Shown here one piece after another: positions 18,601 to 27,038 of a stretch of 64,000 nucleotides of DNA. The position numbers and the translations under genes were made by a program. The notes below the pieces were generated by a model that saw only the letters and a list, made by a program, of their open reading frames with translations, did no database searches and was not told where the DNA came from. Each line of letters starts with the position of its first letter. Position 1 is the stretch's first letter. The DNA is from Kribbella solani (GTDB lineage: Bacteria > Actinomycetota > Actinomycetes > Propionibacteriales > Kribbellaceae): contig NZ_JACHNF010000001.1 of assembly GCF_014205295.1 (NCBI RefSeq), forward strand, positions 3,534,001-3,598,000. The letters are read 5' to 3'.

Positions 18601-19041
18601 GCTGTGATGGCGAACCTCATCAACGCATACCTCGCCGGCATCGGACTCGAGAGCTTCCTCTACCACGGATCAGTCTCACCATCAGCCAAACGCAAGGCGC
18701 TCATAGCGATCAAGAGCGAGCAAGCCAGAGTCCTCGTTGTCACCGTCGGTAGCGGCGGCGTTGGACTCGATCTCGTCCGGCCCAACCATGTCGTCCACTA
18801 TGACCGCACATGGAGCCCCGCCAAGGAAGACCAAGCCAGTGACCGGGTCCATCGAATGGGCCAACGCCGCGATGTCAAGGTCCATCACCTCTTCCACGCC
18901 CATAGCATCGAGGAGCACATCGCAGCGAAGCACACCAACAAGCGACGCTACGCAGACCACTTCCTCCCAACCCTCGACGCTACCGCTCCACGACTCAGTC
19001 CCCGCGAACTGGCGAATCTCTTCGGACTGGACACTCGATAA
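15646..19041 (+). CDS. SNF2/HepA-type helicase with long N-terminal region
   Basis: 1131 residues from ATG 15646, selected because AAGGAG sits just upstream. The N-terminal ~560 residues are not helicase. Within them, about 420-540 (DDVWRGVAERPI, RFPPLRALG, WLTRLKPRVLVGP) resembles the bacterial SNF2-associated domain (DUF3670). The SNF2 core follows: Walker A DDMGVGKT (about 684), DEAQ box (about 775), SGTPLENH, and the C-terminal lobe with GSGGVGLDL and DRVHRMGQ. These ATPases translocate on double-stranded DNA or remodel bound proteins; in bacteria they occur in RNA polymerase recycling and defence loci. The first ~400 residues match nothing I recognise. The gene lies in accessory DNA, divergent from the dsRBD protein. 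Confidence 0.88.
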   Translation: MPERLPAWMRDVLRSRRFTRDTAVSLRGAMTADQLTVTQMRLVLLQGLSGHWTAVIRREVLDWLVARPALATSVVAEHVQVAKLPQPLVTTRTHGQTIQAQVSLQLANTLMTGDWRSGKTRRAAEHFAHVSLLAKLSGAEAPEPNSCADNTRSEPAGVPRLWSSNRAVTAVHLGDQLDALKVLLSKHWDLLYDVEVCPSNAQLLLLPPDRKSMDRDLATIGVRSRRHRVQRTILRPGQPTETLDGLRVDLSEAVPLLVAATDQAGWAQSAQLLAEIAQAAATWVAEGCVVPTIREAHVYTDQRPSWRVGPLTGSQDKQLLQWGRNLERLPSCMRNVSGTPELANGAETVREFVDATVEHLASDVEQWCARHQFALPRLMTSSVNDNLQDWTDDLEAGSEGILQSELILRIDAPDFISEQSPVHAVLLFRNGSGKTVAADDVWRGVAERPINDPRLRLRVRCLLRHAGRRFPPLRALGNQYRPGSLLIGLDYVAALRGRVSDDLADLGVSVEWRGGWLTRLKPRVLVGPPTFAPEPDGSLGLSQLLDRRWQLTLDGDLVTDDEMILLSHAVMPFVQLRNRWVLVDDWTRQKARHPQMNPVERASGALQAQLGVMEIDGRAYACTPTDGLAYLLDKLAQSADEDDRRDTSIPDYLCGLHKHQRHAVYWLERISRFGINGLLADDMGVGKTISALGFHRSPARPDHDRPTLVVCSAGGLVQKWCDDAAALMPDLQVLAYWGRDRRIPPSFSGVVITTYGTLVRDQEELAANRWGLVIADEAQRIKNPKTKAVQAIRRIRSTLRLALSGTPLENHPRELWAILEFLNPGLFGTQPRFESRFVSPLRQLAGTEGEQPHRQRIHQMMSLVMLRRTKTDPTILPGLPARQDFMHRIGFSDMQRSLLEALGIDTENQFSLSKSLRLSGVALLRLIEACRQVCNSPAQYRGDPASSIATDPRGAAIEAPKLARLGEILTDATRRGESALVFTPYAVMANLINAYLAGIGLESFLYHGSVSPSAKRKALIAIKSEQARVLVVTVGSGGVGLDLVRPNHVVHYDRTWSPAKEDQASDRVHRMGQRRDVKVHHLFHAHSIEEHIAAKHTNKRRYADHFLPTLDATAPRLSPRELANLFGLDTR

Positions 19042-19263
19042 GACTTGGTCCGTGCCCCGACCGGTGCCGACATCACAGAAGACCGCAATGCCACGGCCTC
19101 TTTTCGACCTGAGCGCAGTCAATAGTCGACGACCTTCGTCGCGAACGCACGGCCTCGGGTGGGCCACGGAGCGGCCAGCTTGCATCGACGTAGTCGATTG
19201 CTTACACGCGATGCGACACTACCTCTTGAGAGTTCGCTGTGCGACCGGTCGTCGCACGACGAG

Positions 19264-19416
19264 GTGACGGTGTCGCGTTCCCGTCTGACTGCGGGCACCA
19301 CCGGGTTATACGAGGAGCCAACCGATCCGGAAGTGCTCCTCAAGACCGATCAGGATGGACTCGTGCAGTCGGTGACGAGGTTGACGAGCTACCTGCACTC
19401 TCGTGGCCTGGCCTGA
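19264..19416 (+). pseudogene. C-terminal remnant of APS kinase (cysC-like)
   Basis: Only the tail is left: TTGLYEEPTDPEVLLKTDQ, then SVTRLTSYLHSRGLA and a stop. This matches the end of adenylylsulfate kinase, where GLYE-x-P-x-x-PE is followed by a SV-x-x-L-x-x-L helix. The P-loop and catalytic core are absent upstream. It is directly followed by the cysD relic, as in a cysC-cysD(-cysN) operon, so both derive from one sulfate-activation locus. Confidence 0.6.
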
Positions 19417-19419
19417 GAA

Positions 19420-20240
19420 TTGCTGGCAGCCGGCGGTTGGCGCGATGCGCTGGAGAGCGAGTCGATCTTCGTGTTCCGCGAGGTGGCGGCGGAGTTCGAG
19501 CGGCCGGTGATCCTGTTCTCCGGTGGCAAGACCTCGATCGTGATGCTGCACCTGGCTCGGAAGGCGTTCGCGCCGGCGGGTGTGCTGTTCAGGTTGCTGC
19601 ACGTCGACACCGGCCACAACTTCCCCGAGGTACTGGCGTACCGGGGCGCGGTGGTGCGGAAGCTCGGGCTGCGGCTCGAGGTGGCCAGCGTCGAGGACTA
19701 CATCGCCGACGGCCGGCTGCGTGAGCGATCGGACGGCACCCGGAACCCATTGCAGACGGTTCCTTTGCTGGACGCGATCAATGCGCACCGGTTCGACGCG
19801 GTGTTCGGCGGCGGCAGGCGGGACGAGGAGCGGGCCCGGGCCAAAGAGCGGATCTTCAGCCTGCGCGACGAATTCGGCCAGTGGGACCCGCGGAACCAGC
19901 GCCCGAACTGTGGTCGCTCTACAACGGCAGACACCTACCGGGCGAGCACGTCCGGGTGTTCCCGCTGTCCAACTGGACCGAGCTGGACATCTGGAACTAC
20001 ATCGAGCATGAGCAGATCTCGCTGCCGACGATCTACTACGCCCACGAGCGGGACGTGTTCGAGCGCGACGGGATGTTACTTGCCGTCGGTCCTAACTCGC
20101 AGCCGCGCCAGGGCGAGGCAGTGGAACGGCGCGTGGTGCGATACCGCACCGTCGGCGATATGTCCTCCCCGGCGCGGTGCCAGCGAGGCGACATCGGCGG
20201 CCTCGACGCGGAAGTCCTTGTGCCGAGACACGGCGACTGA
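19420..20240 (+). pseudogene. Frameshifted sulfate adenylyltransferase subunit 2 (cysD-like)
   Basis: The first part reads EVAAEFERPVILFSGGKTS, then LHVDTGHNFPEVL and FGGGRRDEERARAKERI, then FGQWDPRNQRP, all typical of CysD. At about 19,907 one G is missing (CCG-GAA expected, CCGAA present), and the reading moves to another frame: ELWSLYNGRHLPGEHVRVFP, NWTELDIWNYIEHEQ, YRTVGDMS. After that the sequence loses similarity, so the C-terminus is gone too. The PP-loop Asp is also changed (SGGKTS for SGGKDS). CysD with CysN makes adenosine 5'-phosphosulfate; this copy cannot. No cysN follows. Confidence 0.8.
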
Positions 20241-20318
20241 CTGCGTACTCCTGGTGACTTCAGCGGTTAACCTATCCCCGGGGCCGGTGGTGTACGAGCC
20301 CGGTGGGGAGGAAATCAC

Positions 20319-20475
20319 ATGGCGGGGTCAGACACATCAACTGGGCGCGGTGCGACCTGGGCGCATCTGGGACTTGCACGTGCACACGCCGGCATCCATC
20401 GTGCAGGGGTACGGCGGTGACAACGAGGAAACGTGGTCACGGTTCCTCGACGAACTGGAATCGTTGCCCGACGAA
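20319..20475 (+). pseudogene. N-terminal remnant of a PHP-domain protein
   Basis: An ATG with GGGGAGGA upstream opens MAGSDTSTGRGATW. One frame over, the sequence reads WDLHVHTPASIVQGYGGD, then ETWSRFLDELESLP. The DLHVHTPAS motif is the metal-binding start of PHP-type hydrolase domains, as in TrlF-like proteins. A frameshift separates the start from the motif and the rest of the gene is missing. Assigned from one motif only; function is lost in any case. Confidence 0.5.
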
Positions 20476-20552
20476 TCGACTGGTCGGCGGAGCCGCAGCG
20501 AACAGCGATCTTCCCTCGCCGCGTACCTCCGTTCGCCGGACGCCTTCGGCGC

Positions 20553-20984
20553 ATGATGTCCGACCCACGCTTCGCTGAGCTGACTTACCGCGGACTGAGA
20601 GGGAGCGCAACTCTGGTGCTGGTCGAAGAACCCGGCGGCAGCAAACGTCTTCTGCGCGACGGCGAGTCGCGTGCTCGCGGCCAGTTCGAATGGGGGTACG
20701 GCGGCACTGGACCTGGAAACCTCGCGGATACCCTCGGCCTAGACATCCTGGGCGACCTCGTCGTGTGCCCAGTCTGCCTCGGCGGAGCAGCGTTCACATC
20801 GAAGCTCGTCCATTGCCGCGAATGCAGAGGAACCGGACAGGCACCCGAACTGTTCGTCGTCCAAGAGATGATCGGCGAGAAGGTCCGCGCTCTGCCGCGC
20901 GGCTGCGAACCAGACCGGACCTGGTCGACCGACTGGACCTACACACGTCGCGAACTCCTCGAACAAGTACTGACAGGCGACTAG
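20553..20984 (+). CDS. DUF6166-like hypothetical protein with zinc ribbon
   Basis: 143 residues from ATG 20553 (MMSDPRFAELTYRGLRGS). The N-terminal half has FEWGYGGTGPGNLADTLGLD, close to the signature of a common small actinobacterial/phage family (DUF6166 from memory). The C-terminal half has CPVCLGG followed by CRECRGTG, two CxxC pairs typical of a zinc ribbon, and ends TYTRRELLEQVLTGD. It is intact among relics. The pairing of these two parts suggests nucleic-acid or protein binding; the biochemical role is unknown. Confidence 0.6.
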   Translation: MMSDPRFAELTYRGLRGSATLVLVEEPGGSKRLLRDGESRARGQFEWGYGGTGPGNLADTLGLDILGDLVVCPVCLGGAAFTSKLVHCRECRGTGQAPELFVVQEMIGEKVRALPRGCEPDRTWSTDWTYTRRELLEQVLTGD

Positions 20985-21339
20985 CATGCAGCGAGCGCCT
21001 AGATCCGCCGCAGCCCGCCGGAGTCGTCACGGTACGTAGAACCCAAACTCTGTTCGTACATGGTGGTCCACGCTGCAGCGGGTTCGACGACGGATCCAAC
21101 AGGTTCGACGATCGGGACGGTGCCTCCAACAGGTGTCGCGCGGAGCGATCGATGACGAGAAAGAGGCAGCGGATGCTCTCGACCTCGACGTGCAGTACGA
21201 CACTCAAGCCGTCGCTCACCGGAGGCGATCCGCGGGGTCGATCCCGCTCAGCCGATCCAACGAGGCACATGGTCGAAGGGCGAGCTCATCGCTCCCGATG
21301 GGCATCTTGACGCGTCGCGCGTATGCCGAACAACACGGC
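20985..21339. other. No gene recognised
   Basis: No frame here reads like a protein and no hairpin or repeat stands out. Probably decayed spacer between the DUF6166-like gene and the helicase remnant. Confidence 0.5.
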
Positions 21340-21969
21340 TTACTCGAAGCGCAGAAGCTCAACGCCAGCTTCGTTGAGTATCTGGTACAGGTCGGCGATC
21401 CGGTTGTTCGAACCGCGAGCGTCGCACTGGGTGAAGATCAGTCGCTCCGCGGCTCGCGACACGCCTACGAAGAACGCCATTGTCGACCCGATCGTGTCGC
21501 GGGCGTGTGCCCACCACTGATCGTCGTCCATCCCGACGAGGAACACGGTGTGGTACTCGAGTCCCTTGCTTCGGTGGACGGTCAGCAGCGGTACGGCGGC
21601 GGCGTCGGTGAAGGTGTCAGCGACCTGATCCCACGAGTCGACGCGTTCGACAACTTCCGTCAGTCGGATCCGGAACGAATCAAGTCGACCGACCAACTCC
21701 GCGGGGCCGGGCAGAAGTTGCAGGCTGATGTCCGATTTGGGGAACAGGGCGTCAAGCGCCTTCTGATGCGGTACGCCCCGCTGATTCTGGTCAGGTATTA
21801 ATGTCACGGCCTGCACCTGACACGGGGGCAGGCAAGAGCAGACCTGTCGCATCGCCCCCCAGGTCCCGGGTCTGGCTTCAGTGGGAATGTCCAGCTCGCC
21901 GGCGGAAGTCTTCGCGATGGCCCCGGCCGGGATGATGACGTCCTCGCGATCAGCAAGCTGTCTCGGCAT
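21340..21969 (-). pseudogene. C-terminal remnant of a UvrD-like helicase
   Basis: The last ~100 residues carry superfamily 1 helicase motifs: VPLLTVHRSKGLEYHTVFL (motif V region) and FFVGVSRAAERLIFTQC (motif VI, with the arginine finger in VSRA). The upstream part of the frame (MPRQLADREDVIIPAG) does not contain the P-loop, DExx box or other N-terminal motifs, so about two thirds of the protein is missing. A 5'-truncated gene inactivated by rearrangement is most likely. UvrD-family enzymes unwind DNA in repair or in defence systems. Confidence 0.65.
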
Positions 21970-22160
21970 TTCGGTGGCGTAGACGTTAGTTCGGCTCGGT
22001 CCACGTCATTGACGTTCTACGCGATCTGCGACAGGACTGCACCGGCGGTGCCGCTCGGCGCCGTCGAGCCCGCCGCCAGCAGCCGAAGACGAGCCCGACC
22101 AAGCTCAGCGACCGAAGGTCAAGGACCAAGGCCTGCGGCCCACGCCAAGACCCCCGAATC

Positions 22161-22223
22161 GTCACCGATGTCCTGATGCAGAACCGTCACTTGATGCAGA
22201 ACTGTCACCTATGTCCTGAGACA
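22161..22223. repeat. Short direct repeats resembling an IS end
   Basis: TGATGCAGAACCGTCAC (22174-22190) is repeated as TGATGCAGAACTGTCAC (22192-22208). Around them GTCACCgATGTCCTGA and GTCACCtATGTCCTGA also repeat. The GTCACC-TATGTCCTGA-GACA style resembles termini of some actinobacterial IS481/IS3-type elements. No transposase is attached. The rest of 21,970-22,278 holds no gene. Confidence 0.4.
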
Positions 22224-22278
22224 TACCATGCAGCCCGGCTGCAGGGTCCGACCCTAAGGGAACATATATTCTAATAAT

Positions 22279-22674
22279 GTGATGACGAGTCGAGGTGTCG
22301 GGGATGTTCAGCGCGTGCTCGGCCAGCCGCAGTCATGGATCGAGCTGAACTTCGCGACACCGGAACCGCCTCTGCCAACACCGCTTGGTGATCCGCTGCT
22401 CGAGTTCCTGTGCAGCCAGGTCAGCGGCTGGGAACGCCAGGTCGAGACCGAAGCGAACGAGTATCATCGGCAGCCGCTCGGTGCCGCACTCGTGCGATAT
22501 GCGCAAGACATCCGGGCTCAGCTGGCAGCGATTCGGCTCGTGCTTGCCCGGTACGGCGAAGCGCGTGACGCCGGCGCCGCCGAAGCACCGGTGCTGCGCG
22601 CGGTACTGGTCGACCTGGCCACCGCGTACCGCCACCGGCACCCTGACTGGCGGGCCGAGTGGTCGGCCGGCTAG
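22279..22674 (+). CDS. Small hypothetical protein (DUF6221-like), possibly leaderless
   Basis: 131 residues from GTG 22279 (ATG at 22282). It is helical, with WERQVETEANEY, RAQLAAIRLVLARYGEA and a conserved-looking end LATAYRHRHPDWRAEWSAG, recalling the tail of DUF6221 proteins (AxxYxxHPDYxxEW). An AT-rich TATATT at 22265-22270 lies just before the start and there is no Shine-Dalgarno, so the message may be leaderless. Function unknown; such genes are common in actinobacterial accessory DNA. Confidence 0.55.
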   Translation: MMTSRGVGDVQRVLGQPQSWIELNFATPEPPLPTPLGDPLLEFLCSQVSGWERQVETEANEYHRQPLGAALVRYAQDIRAQLAAIRLVLARYGEARDAGAAEAPVLRAVLVDLATAYRHRHPDWRAEWSAG

Positions 22675-23117
22675 CTGGCGAAGCTCCGCACGGCCAGACG
22701 ACCGCCACGTTTGCGCCTAGCAGATTGCGTACTCGACGGCATCAGCGGTACCGCTCTGGACGCCGTCCAGACCGCGCCGAGGATCTCGCAGCGGTCGAAG
22801 AGATACTTGCCCGCGGGGAGACAGGCTCACCGCCGGCACCGGCCGAGCAGCTGCAGGCGCAACACGGGCAAGCCTTCGATCGCACTCCTGTGGATAACTC
22901 CGAACGCGCCCGTGCGGATGAGGGCAAACTGCTCATGTCGCCAGCCCCGGCCCGGAGTCACCGGCGGGCGTAGCCGCCCGCCCGCATGGCGTCGAGGCGC
23001 GAGGCCCGCCGGCGGGCAGGCCCGGGCTGGCCAGCACGAACCGCAACGTCCGTGAGCCAGGGACGGTGCGGTGTCGAACCTGGCGCCTTCAAGCCGAGGT
23101 GCGCGAGACTCCCCTGC
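22675..23117. other. No gene recognised
   Basis: All frames are Arg/Pro/Ala-rich in the way of non-coding GC-rich DNA. No RNA gene, repeat or clear promoter was seen. It separates two small unknown genes. Confidence 0.45.
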
Positions 23118-23948
23118 ATGACGATGCACGAACCACCCGGCGGTGAGCTGGCGAACGTAGCCGCGACGGGAGATCTCGACAACCCGGCCCCGATCGCGGA
23201 ACCGCCCAAAGCAGGCAAGATGGACACGGCTGCCAAACTCGTTGCTGGTGCCGGCGGTTCCGCCGTACCTCTCCCCTTTGTCGGTGGGGTCCTCACCACT
23301 GCTTTCGAGATGATGGCCGACCGCGGCCTCAACAAGCGCCGCGACGCCTGGGAACAGACCGTGGTCGCCGCGATCAACCAGCTCATCGAGTGGAACAAGG
23401 CGTTCGCGGACAGCGACGTCCTCTTCACCGCGGTCGTGAAGGCCGGACGGATCGCCCTGGCGACCTATCAGCAGGAGAAGCTGGATGCTCTGCGCAACGC
23501 CGTGGTGAATTCCGTAGCGCCAGGCGCGCCGGCCGACGATGAGCAGGCCCGCTTCTTCCGGTTGATCGATGAACTGACCCCGTCGCACATCGTCATGTTG
23601 CGGTTCCTGCAATCCCCGGGCGGAGCGCTCCGGCAGTTGCCGGCCGATCAGCGCCCGGCACGTTTCAATATCCATATCGAGATGGTCATGATGGGCAAGG
23701 TCTTCGAGATGGTGGCCCCGGAGATCGCCGCCAACCTGGAGTTCAGAGACCTTCTGGTCTATGACCTGAGCCAGGCTCGGCTGGCTCTGACGTTCAGCTC
23801 GCTCGACGACCTCGGGATGGAGGAGTCGGACGATCGGACATTCGCGACCTCACTCGGCGCGCGATTCCTCGCCTTCGTGTCGGACAACGATCAGGAGCCG
23901 GCACTGAAGCAGCCGTCGAACACCGCAGTTCCTGCCCCGGCCGGCTGA
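23118..23948 (+). CDS. Hypothetical protein with N-terminal hydrophobic segment
   Basis: 276 residues from ATG 23118 (MTMHEPPGG; a second ATG follows at 23124). After a disordered 40-residue start comes a Gly-rich hydrophobic stretch (KLVAGAGGSAVPLPFVGGVLTTAF), then a helical soluble region (RRDAWEQTVVAAINQLIEW) and a body that includes DELTPSHIVMLRFLQSP and VFEMVAPEIAANLEFRDLLVYDL. The short helix before a soluble sensor-like body resembles membrane-linked unknowns of the DUF4393 kind, but I cannot assign a family. Codon use is ordinary for the window. It stands alone on its strand beside the IS30 copy. Confidence 0.6.
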   Translation: MTMHEPPGGELANVAATGDLDNPAPIAEPPKAGKMDTAAKLVAGAGGSAVPLPFVGGVLTTAFEMMADRGLNKRRDAWEQTVVAAINQLIEWNKAFADSDVLFTAVVKAGRIALATYQQEKLDALRNAVVNSVAPGAPADDEQARFFRLIDELTPSHIVMLRFLQSPGGALRQLPADQRPARFNIHIEMVMMGKVFEMVAPEIAANLEFRDLLVYDLSQARLALTFSSLDDLGMEESDDRTFATSLGARFLAFVSDNDQEPALKQPSNTAVPAPAG

Positions 23949-24176
23949 GGGCCGCTCGGACGGGTCAGCTGACAGCGCCGTCAACTCCACGCCCGGAGGC
24001 ACCCACGACGACACGCTGCTTGGCGGGCGTAGCGGGATGGACACACGTGGCTCCGAGAGCCGTGTTGCGTCCCCGAGCCGGGTCTCGGCACTGGTCACGT
24101 TCTCGAGCTGGCCGGCCAACCAGTAGCGTGCAGGCCCAGCAAGAAAGGAGCCCTCCCGGATCAGAGGCGGTTTCAA

Positions 24177-25456
24177 GGGGTTGTTGCAACACATGTGAAT
24201 TAGCTGGCTGTGGCCAGGAGCTTAGCGAGACGCTCGGCTGGGGTTTCCCAGTCGAGCGTTTTGCGTGGTCGGCCGTTGAGTCGTGCGGCGATGGCGGCGA
24301 GGTGGTCGGCGGTGTGGACTGATAGGTCGGTGCCTTTGGGGAAGTACTGGCGCAGCAGGCCGTTGGTGTTCTCGTTCGAGCCGCGCTGCCAGGGTGAGTG
24401 GGGATCGCAGAAGTAGACCGGGAGGTCGGCGGCCAATGAGAACTGGTGGTGCAGGGCCATCTCGGAGCCCTGGTCCCAGGTCAGGGAGCGTTTCAGGTGT
24501 GTGGGCAGGGTGGCTGCGGTGGCCAGGAGTGCGTCGCGGACGGTCTCGGCCTCACGGTTGCCGGGGAGGTGGACCAGTAGGACGTAGCGGGTGGCGCGCT
24601 CGACCAGGGTGCCGATCTGGGATTTCTGGTCTTTGCCGATGATCAGATCGCCTTCCCAGTGGCCGGGGACGGCGCGGTCGTCGGCCTCGGCGGGCCGGTC
24701 GCTGATCATGACCATCGCGGTGGTGAACCTCGGCTGGCGCTGATCGGAGCGCCGCCGGGGTTTGCGGTAGACGCGGCCGGTGCGCAACGCGACGGCGAGC
24801 TCACGGCGTAGCTCACCGCGGCCCTGGACGTAGAGGGCTTGGTAGATCGTTTCGTGCGACACCTGCATCTCCGCCGGTCGGCGTAGGTGCGGCGCAGACT
24901 ACGGCTGATCTGCTCAGGGCTCCATTCCAGACCCAGCCACCCCTGCACCACCTCACGCAACTCGGCGCAGGCAGCGATCTTGCCGCGCTTAGGGCGCGGC
25001 CGGCGGCCGTCAGCGCGATCTTGGGCCGCGTGTGGCCGGTAGTCACCGCTACCCGGATGCGCATTGCGCCGCAGTTCGCGGCTGACCGTCGAGGGCGATC
25101 TGCCCAGCCCCGCCGCGATCGTCCGTACCCCCAGGCCGGCCCGGCGCCGGTCAGCGATCACGATCCGCTCGTCCTCGCTCAAGAACCGCGAAGAGGCCCC
25201 GGCCACCGGCATCCTGCGTGCCGGCAGCCGAGACCTCATCACACGACCTTCAGGCCGTCCGTTGCGCCACACACGACCAGTGCGTTCGTTCACACCCACC
25301 AGCCGCGAGGCTTCCTTATTGCCATACCCCTGGTCCACGAGCCGGAAGTATTCCGCCCGCTCACGAACCAGCTTCTTCCGACCTTGAGGCACCCTGCGGC
25401 CTCCGCGAATCCTGAAATCCATCGCACCCCTCAAACTGAGGTGTTGCGACGACCCC
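24177..25456 (-). mobile_element. IS30-family insertion sequence with both inverted repeats
   Basis: Imperfect terminal repeats bound the element: GGGGTTGTTGCAACAC at 24177-24192 and its inverted partner at 25441-25456 (reading GGGGTCGTCGCAACAC on the other strand, 14 of 16 identical). The 1.28-kb size is usual for IS30. A single transposase gene on the minus strand fills it. No clear target duplication can be called from the short flanks. Confidence 0.82.
24200..25434 (-). pseudogene. IS30-family transposase, frameshifted
   Basis: The N-terminal part (from 25434) has helix-turn-helix motifs (GYGNKEASRLVGVNERTG; GLGRSPSTVSRELRRN). It runs out of frame near 24,875, where GACCGGCGGAGATG appears one base short of the expected reading. 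The C-terminal part resumes as MQVSHETIYQALYV and carries the DDE catalytic core: GHWEGDLIIG, LTWDQGSEM, then SPWQRGSNENTNGLLRQYFP. Both halves are otherwise well conserved, so the shift is recent or a sequencing error. As written the enzyme would not be made, unless the shift is programmed. Confidence 0.82.
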
Positions 25457-26042
25457 TAGAACCCAAGAGAGATCCAGGAGGGCTTCGGCAAGTGGCGCCC
25501 GGCTTTGTCAGCTGCGTGCGCGCGGATGGCCATCAACAATTCTCCGAGCATGTCGTGCCAGGGATCTGCTCATGCTGCGGGCCGAAGCACGAACCTCAGC
25601 ACCGGTCGGTGTCCGAACGGTCGATCGAGCGGCATCCCAGTCGGCCATGCTGGCGCTGGTTGGCGCGCATCGGCAAGGCGGCGAGCTGGGAGTTGAAGTC
25701 CGCCGGCGAAGAAACAACGGCCGCGCAGGAACGAGCCTCCAGCTAGGGGTTGACCGACTCGACCAGGCCCTTGGCCAGGGGTGTCGGCCCGACTGCATTA
25801 GGCGATCCGTACTCCCAGAGTCCCGCGCAAGACAATCATCGCCTCGGTTAACTGCAGCCGCCCGTTGCGCGGCTGACCGACCGCGGACGCGCTGTCCCAC
25901 ACCCCGGCCCTAAGCACATGGTGCAGGCCACCGATCACCGCCCTGGAATGCGTCGAGTACCTCGGGCGGGGCAGGCTGATCCAGAGCCATCGTGTGAAGA
26001 GACGCTCTGCTGGAGCTGCCGCTGATCTCCCGCTGCTCTAGA
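25457..26042. other. No gene recognised
   Basis: Between the IS30 element and the ABC exporter no frame reads as a protein and no structured RNA is evident. The promoter of the exporter should lie in the last ~100 bases but no clear -35/-10 pair stands out. Confidence 0.4.
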
Positions 26043-27038
26043 TTGGGCAGTGTGCCAATAATTGAGGTCGCCGAGCTGAGCAAGGACTTCCGAAAGCCGC
26101 AGCCGACAACTGGTCGACTCGCTGGTGTCCGGCAACTGTGGGCCCCGACGCGCATGGTGCGAGCGGTCGACCGGGTTGGTTTCACAGTCGATCGCGGGGA
26201 GATGGTCGGCTACTTGGGCGCTAACGGTGCCGGCAAGTCCACCACAATCAAGATGCTCACCGGTATCGTCGTACCCACCTCGGGCACGGTGAGGGTCGAC
26301 GGTGTCGTGCCTTGGAAGGATCGCAAGAAGCATGCCCACAACATAGGGGTTGTTTTCGGGCAAAAGACCCAATTATGGTTCGACCTGCCCCTTCGCGTGT
26401 CGCTGGAAACCATTCGCGACCTCTATCGGATCAGCGCAGTAGAGTACGCCTCGCGGATCGACGAGTTCAACGAGGTACTGCAACTCAAGGACTTCCTGGA
26501 CACACCGATCCGGTCATTGTCGTTGGGGCAACGGATGCGCGGGGATCTTGCCGGCGCAATGCTCCATCGCCCTCAGGTCCTTTACCTCGACGAGCCCACG
26601 GTGGGACTGGACGTTGTCGCGAAACAAGCCCTTCGTGACTTTATTGCGGAGCAGAACCGGGCACATTCCACCACGGTGATGATCACCACGCACGACATGG
26701 ACGACATCGAGCAACTGTGCAAGCGCATTGTGCTGATCGACCGTGGCCGCGTTGTTTACGATGGTAATCTCAGCGCTTTGAAACGCCGATATCTGCCTTT
26801 CCGAGAGGTGGTGATCACTCCAGCAGAGGGCGCGGGCAGGACGCTGATCCGAGCGGAGCGAGCTGATCGGCTCGAGAACCCGGATGGAACAATCTCACTT
26901 CGCTTCGACCCCGAACAGACCAGTGCCGCAGCCGTGATCGCGCAGGCCATCTCGGCGACCGAGATCGCTGATCTGCACGTGAACGAACCCAAATTGGAAG
27001 ATGTTGTTCGCCTGATCTATGCCGAGGCCGCAAGGTGA
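26043..27038 (+). CDS. ABC-2 exporter ATP-binding protein
   Basis: 331 residues from a TTG; a GTG at 26052 (VPIIEVAELSKDF) may be the true start. It shows a Walker A motif LGANGAGKST, Q-loop region FGQKTQLWFDLP, signature LSLGQRMRG, Walker B VLYLDEPTVGLD and switch His in TTHDMDD. The insertion before Walker A (VRQLWAPTRMVRAVDRVGF) and the C-terminal extension ending DVVRLIYAEA are typical of the class that works with two DUF990/ABC2_membrane_6 permeases. It overlaps the next gene by 4 bases. It powers export of an unknown substrate, perhaps the product of the genes at 30.7-36.7 kb. Confidence 0.88.
   Translation: MGSVPIIEVAELSKDFRKPQPTTGRLAGVRQLWAPTRMVRAVDRVGFTVDRGEMVGYLGANGAGKSTTIKMLTGIVVPTSGTVRVDGVVPWKDRKKHAHNIGVVFGQKTQLWFDLPLRVSLETIRDLYRISAVEYASRIDEFNEVLQLKDFLDTPIRSLSLGQRMRGDLAGAMLHRPQVLYLDEPTVGLDVVAKQALRDFIAEQNRAHSTTVMITTHDMDDIEQLCKRIVLIDRGRVVYDGNLSALKRRYLPFREVVITPAEGAGRTLIRAERADRLENPDGTISLRFDPEQTSAAAVIAQAISATEIADLHVNEPKLEDVVRLIYAEAAR

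Noticed and set aside
25508-25913. Overlapping frames between the IS30 element and the ABC exporter
   Set aside because: Neither strand reads like a protein; Arg/Ser-rich, with no ribosome site or conserved segment.
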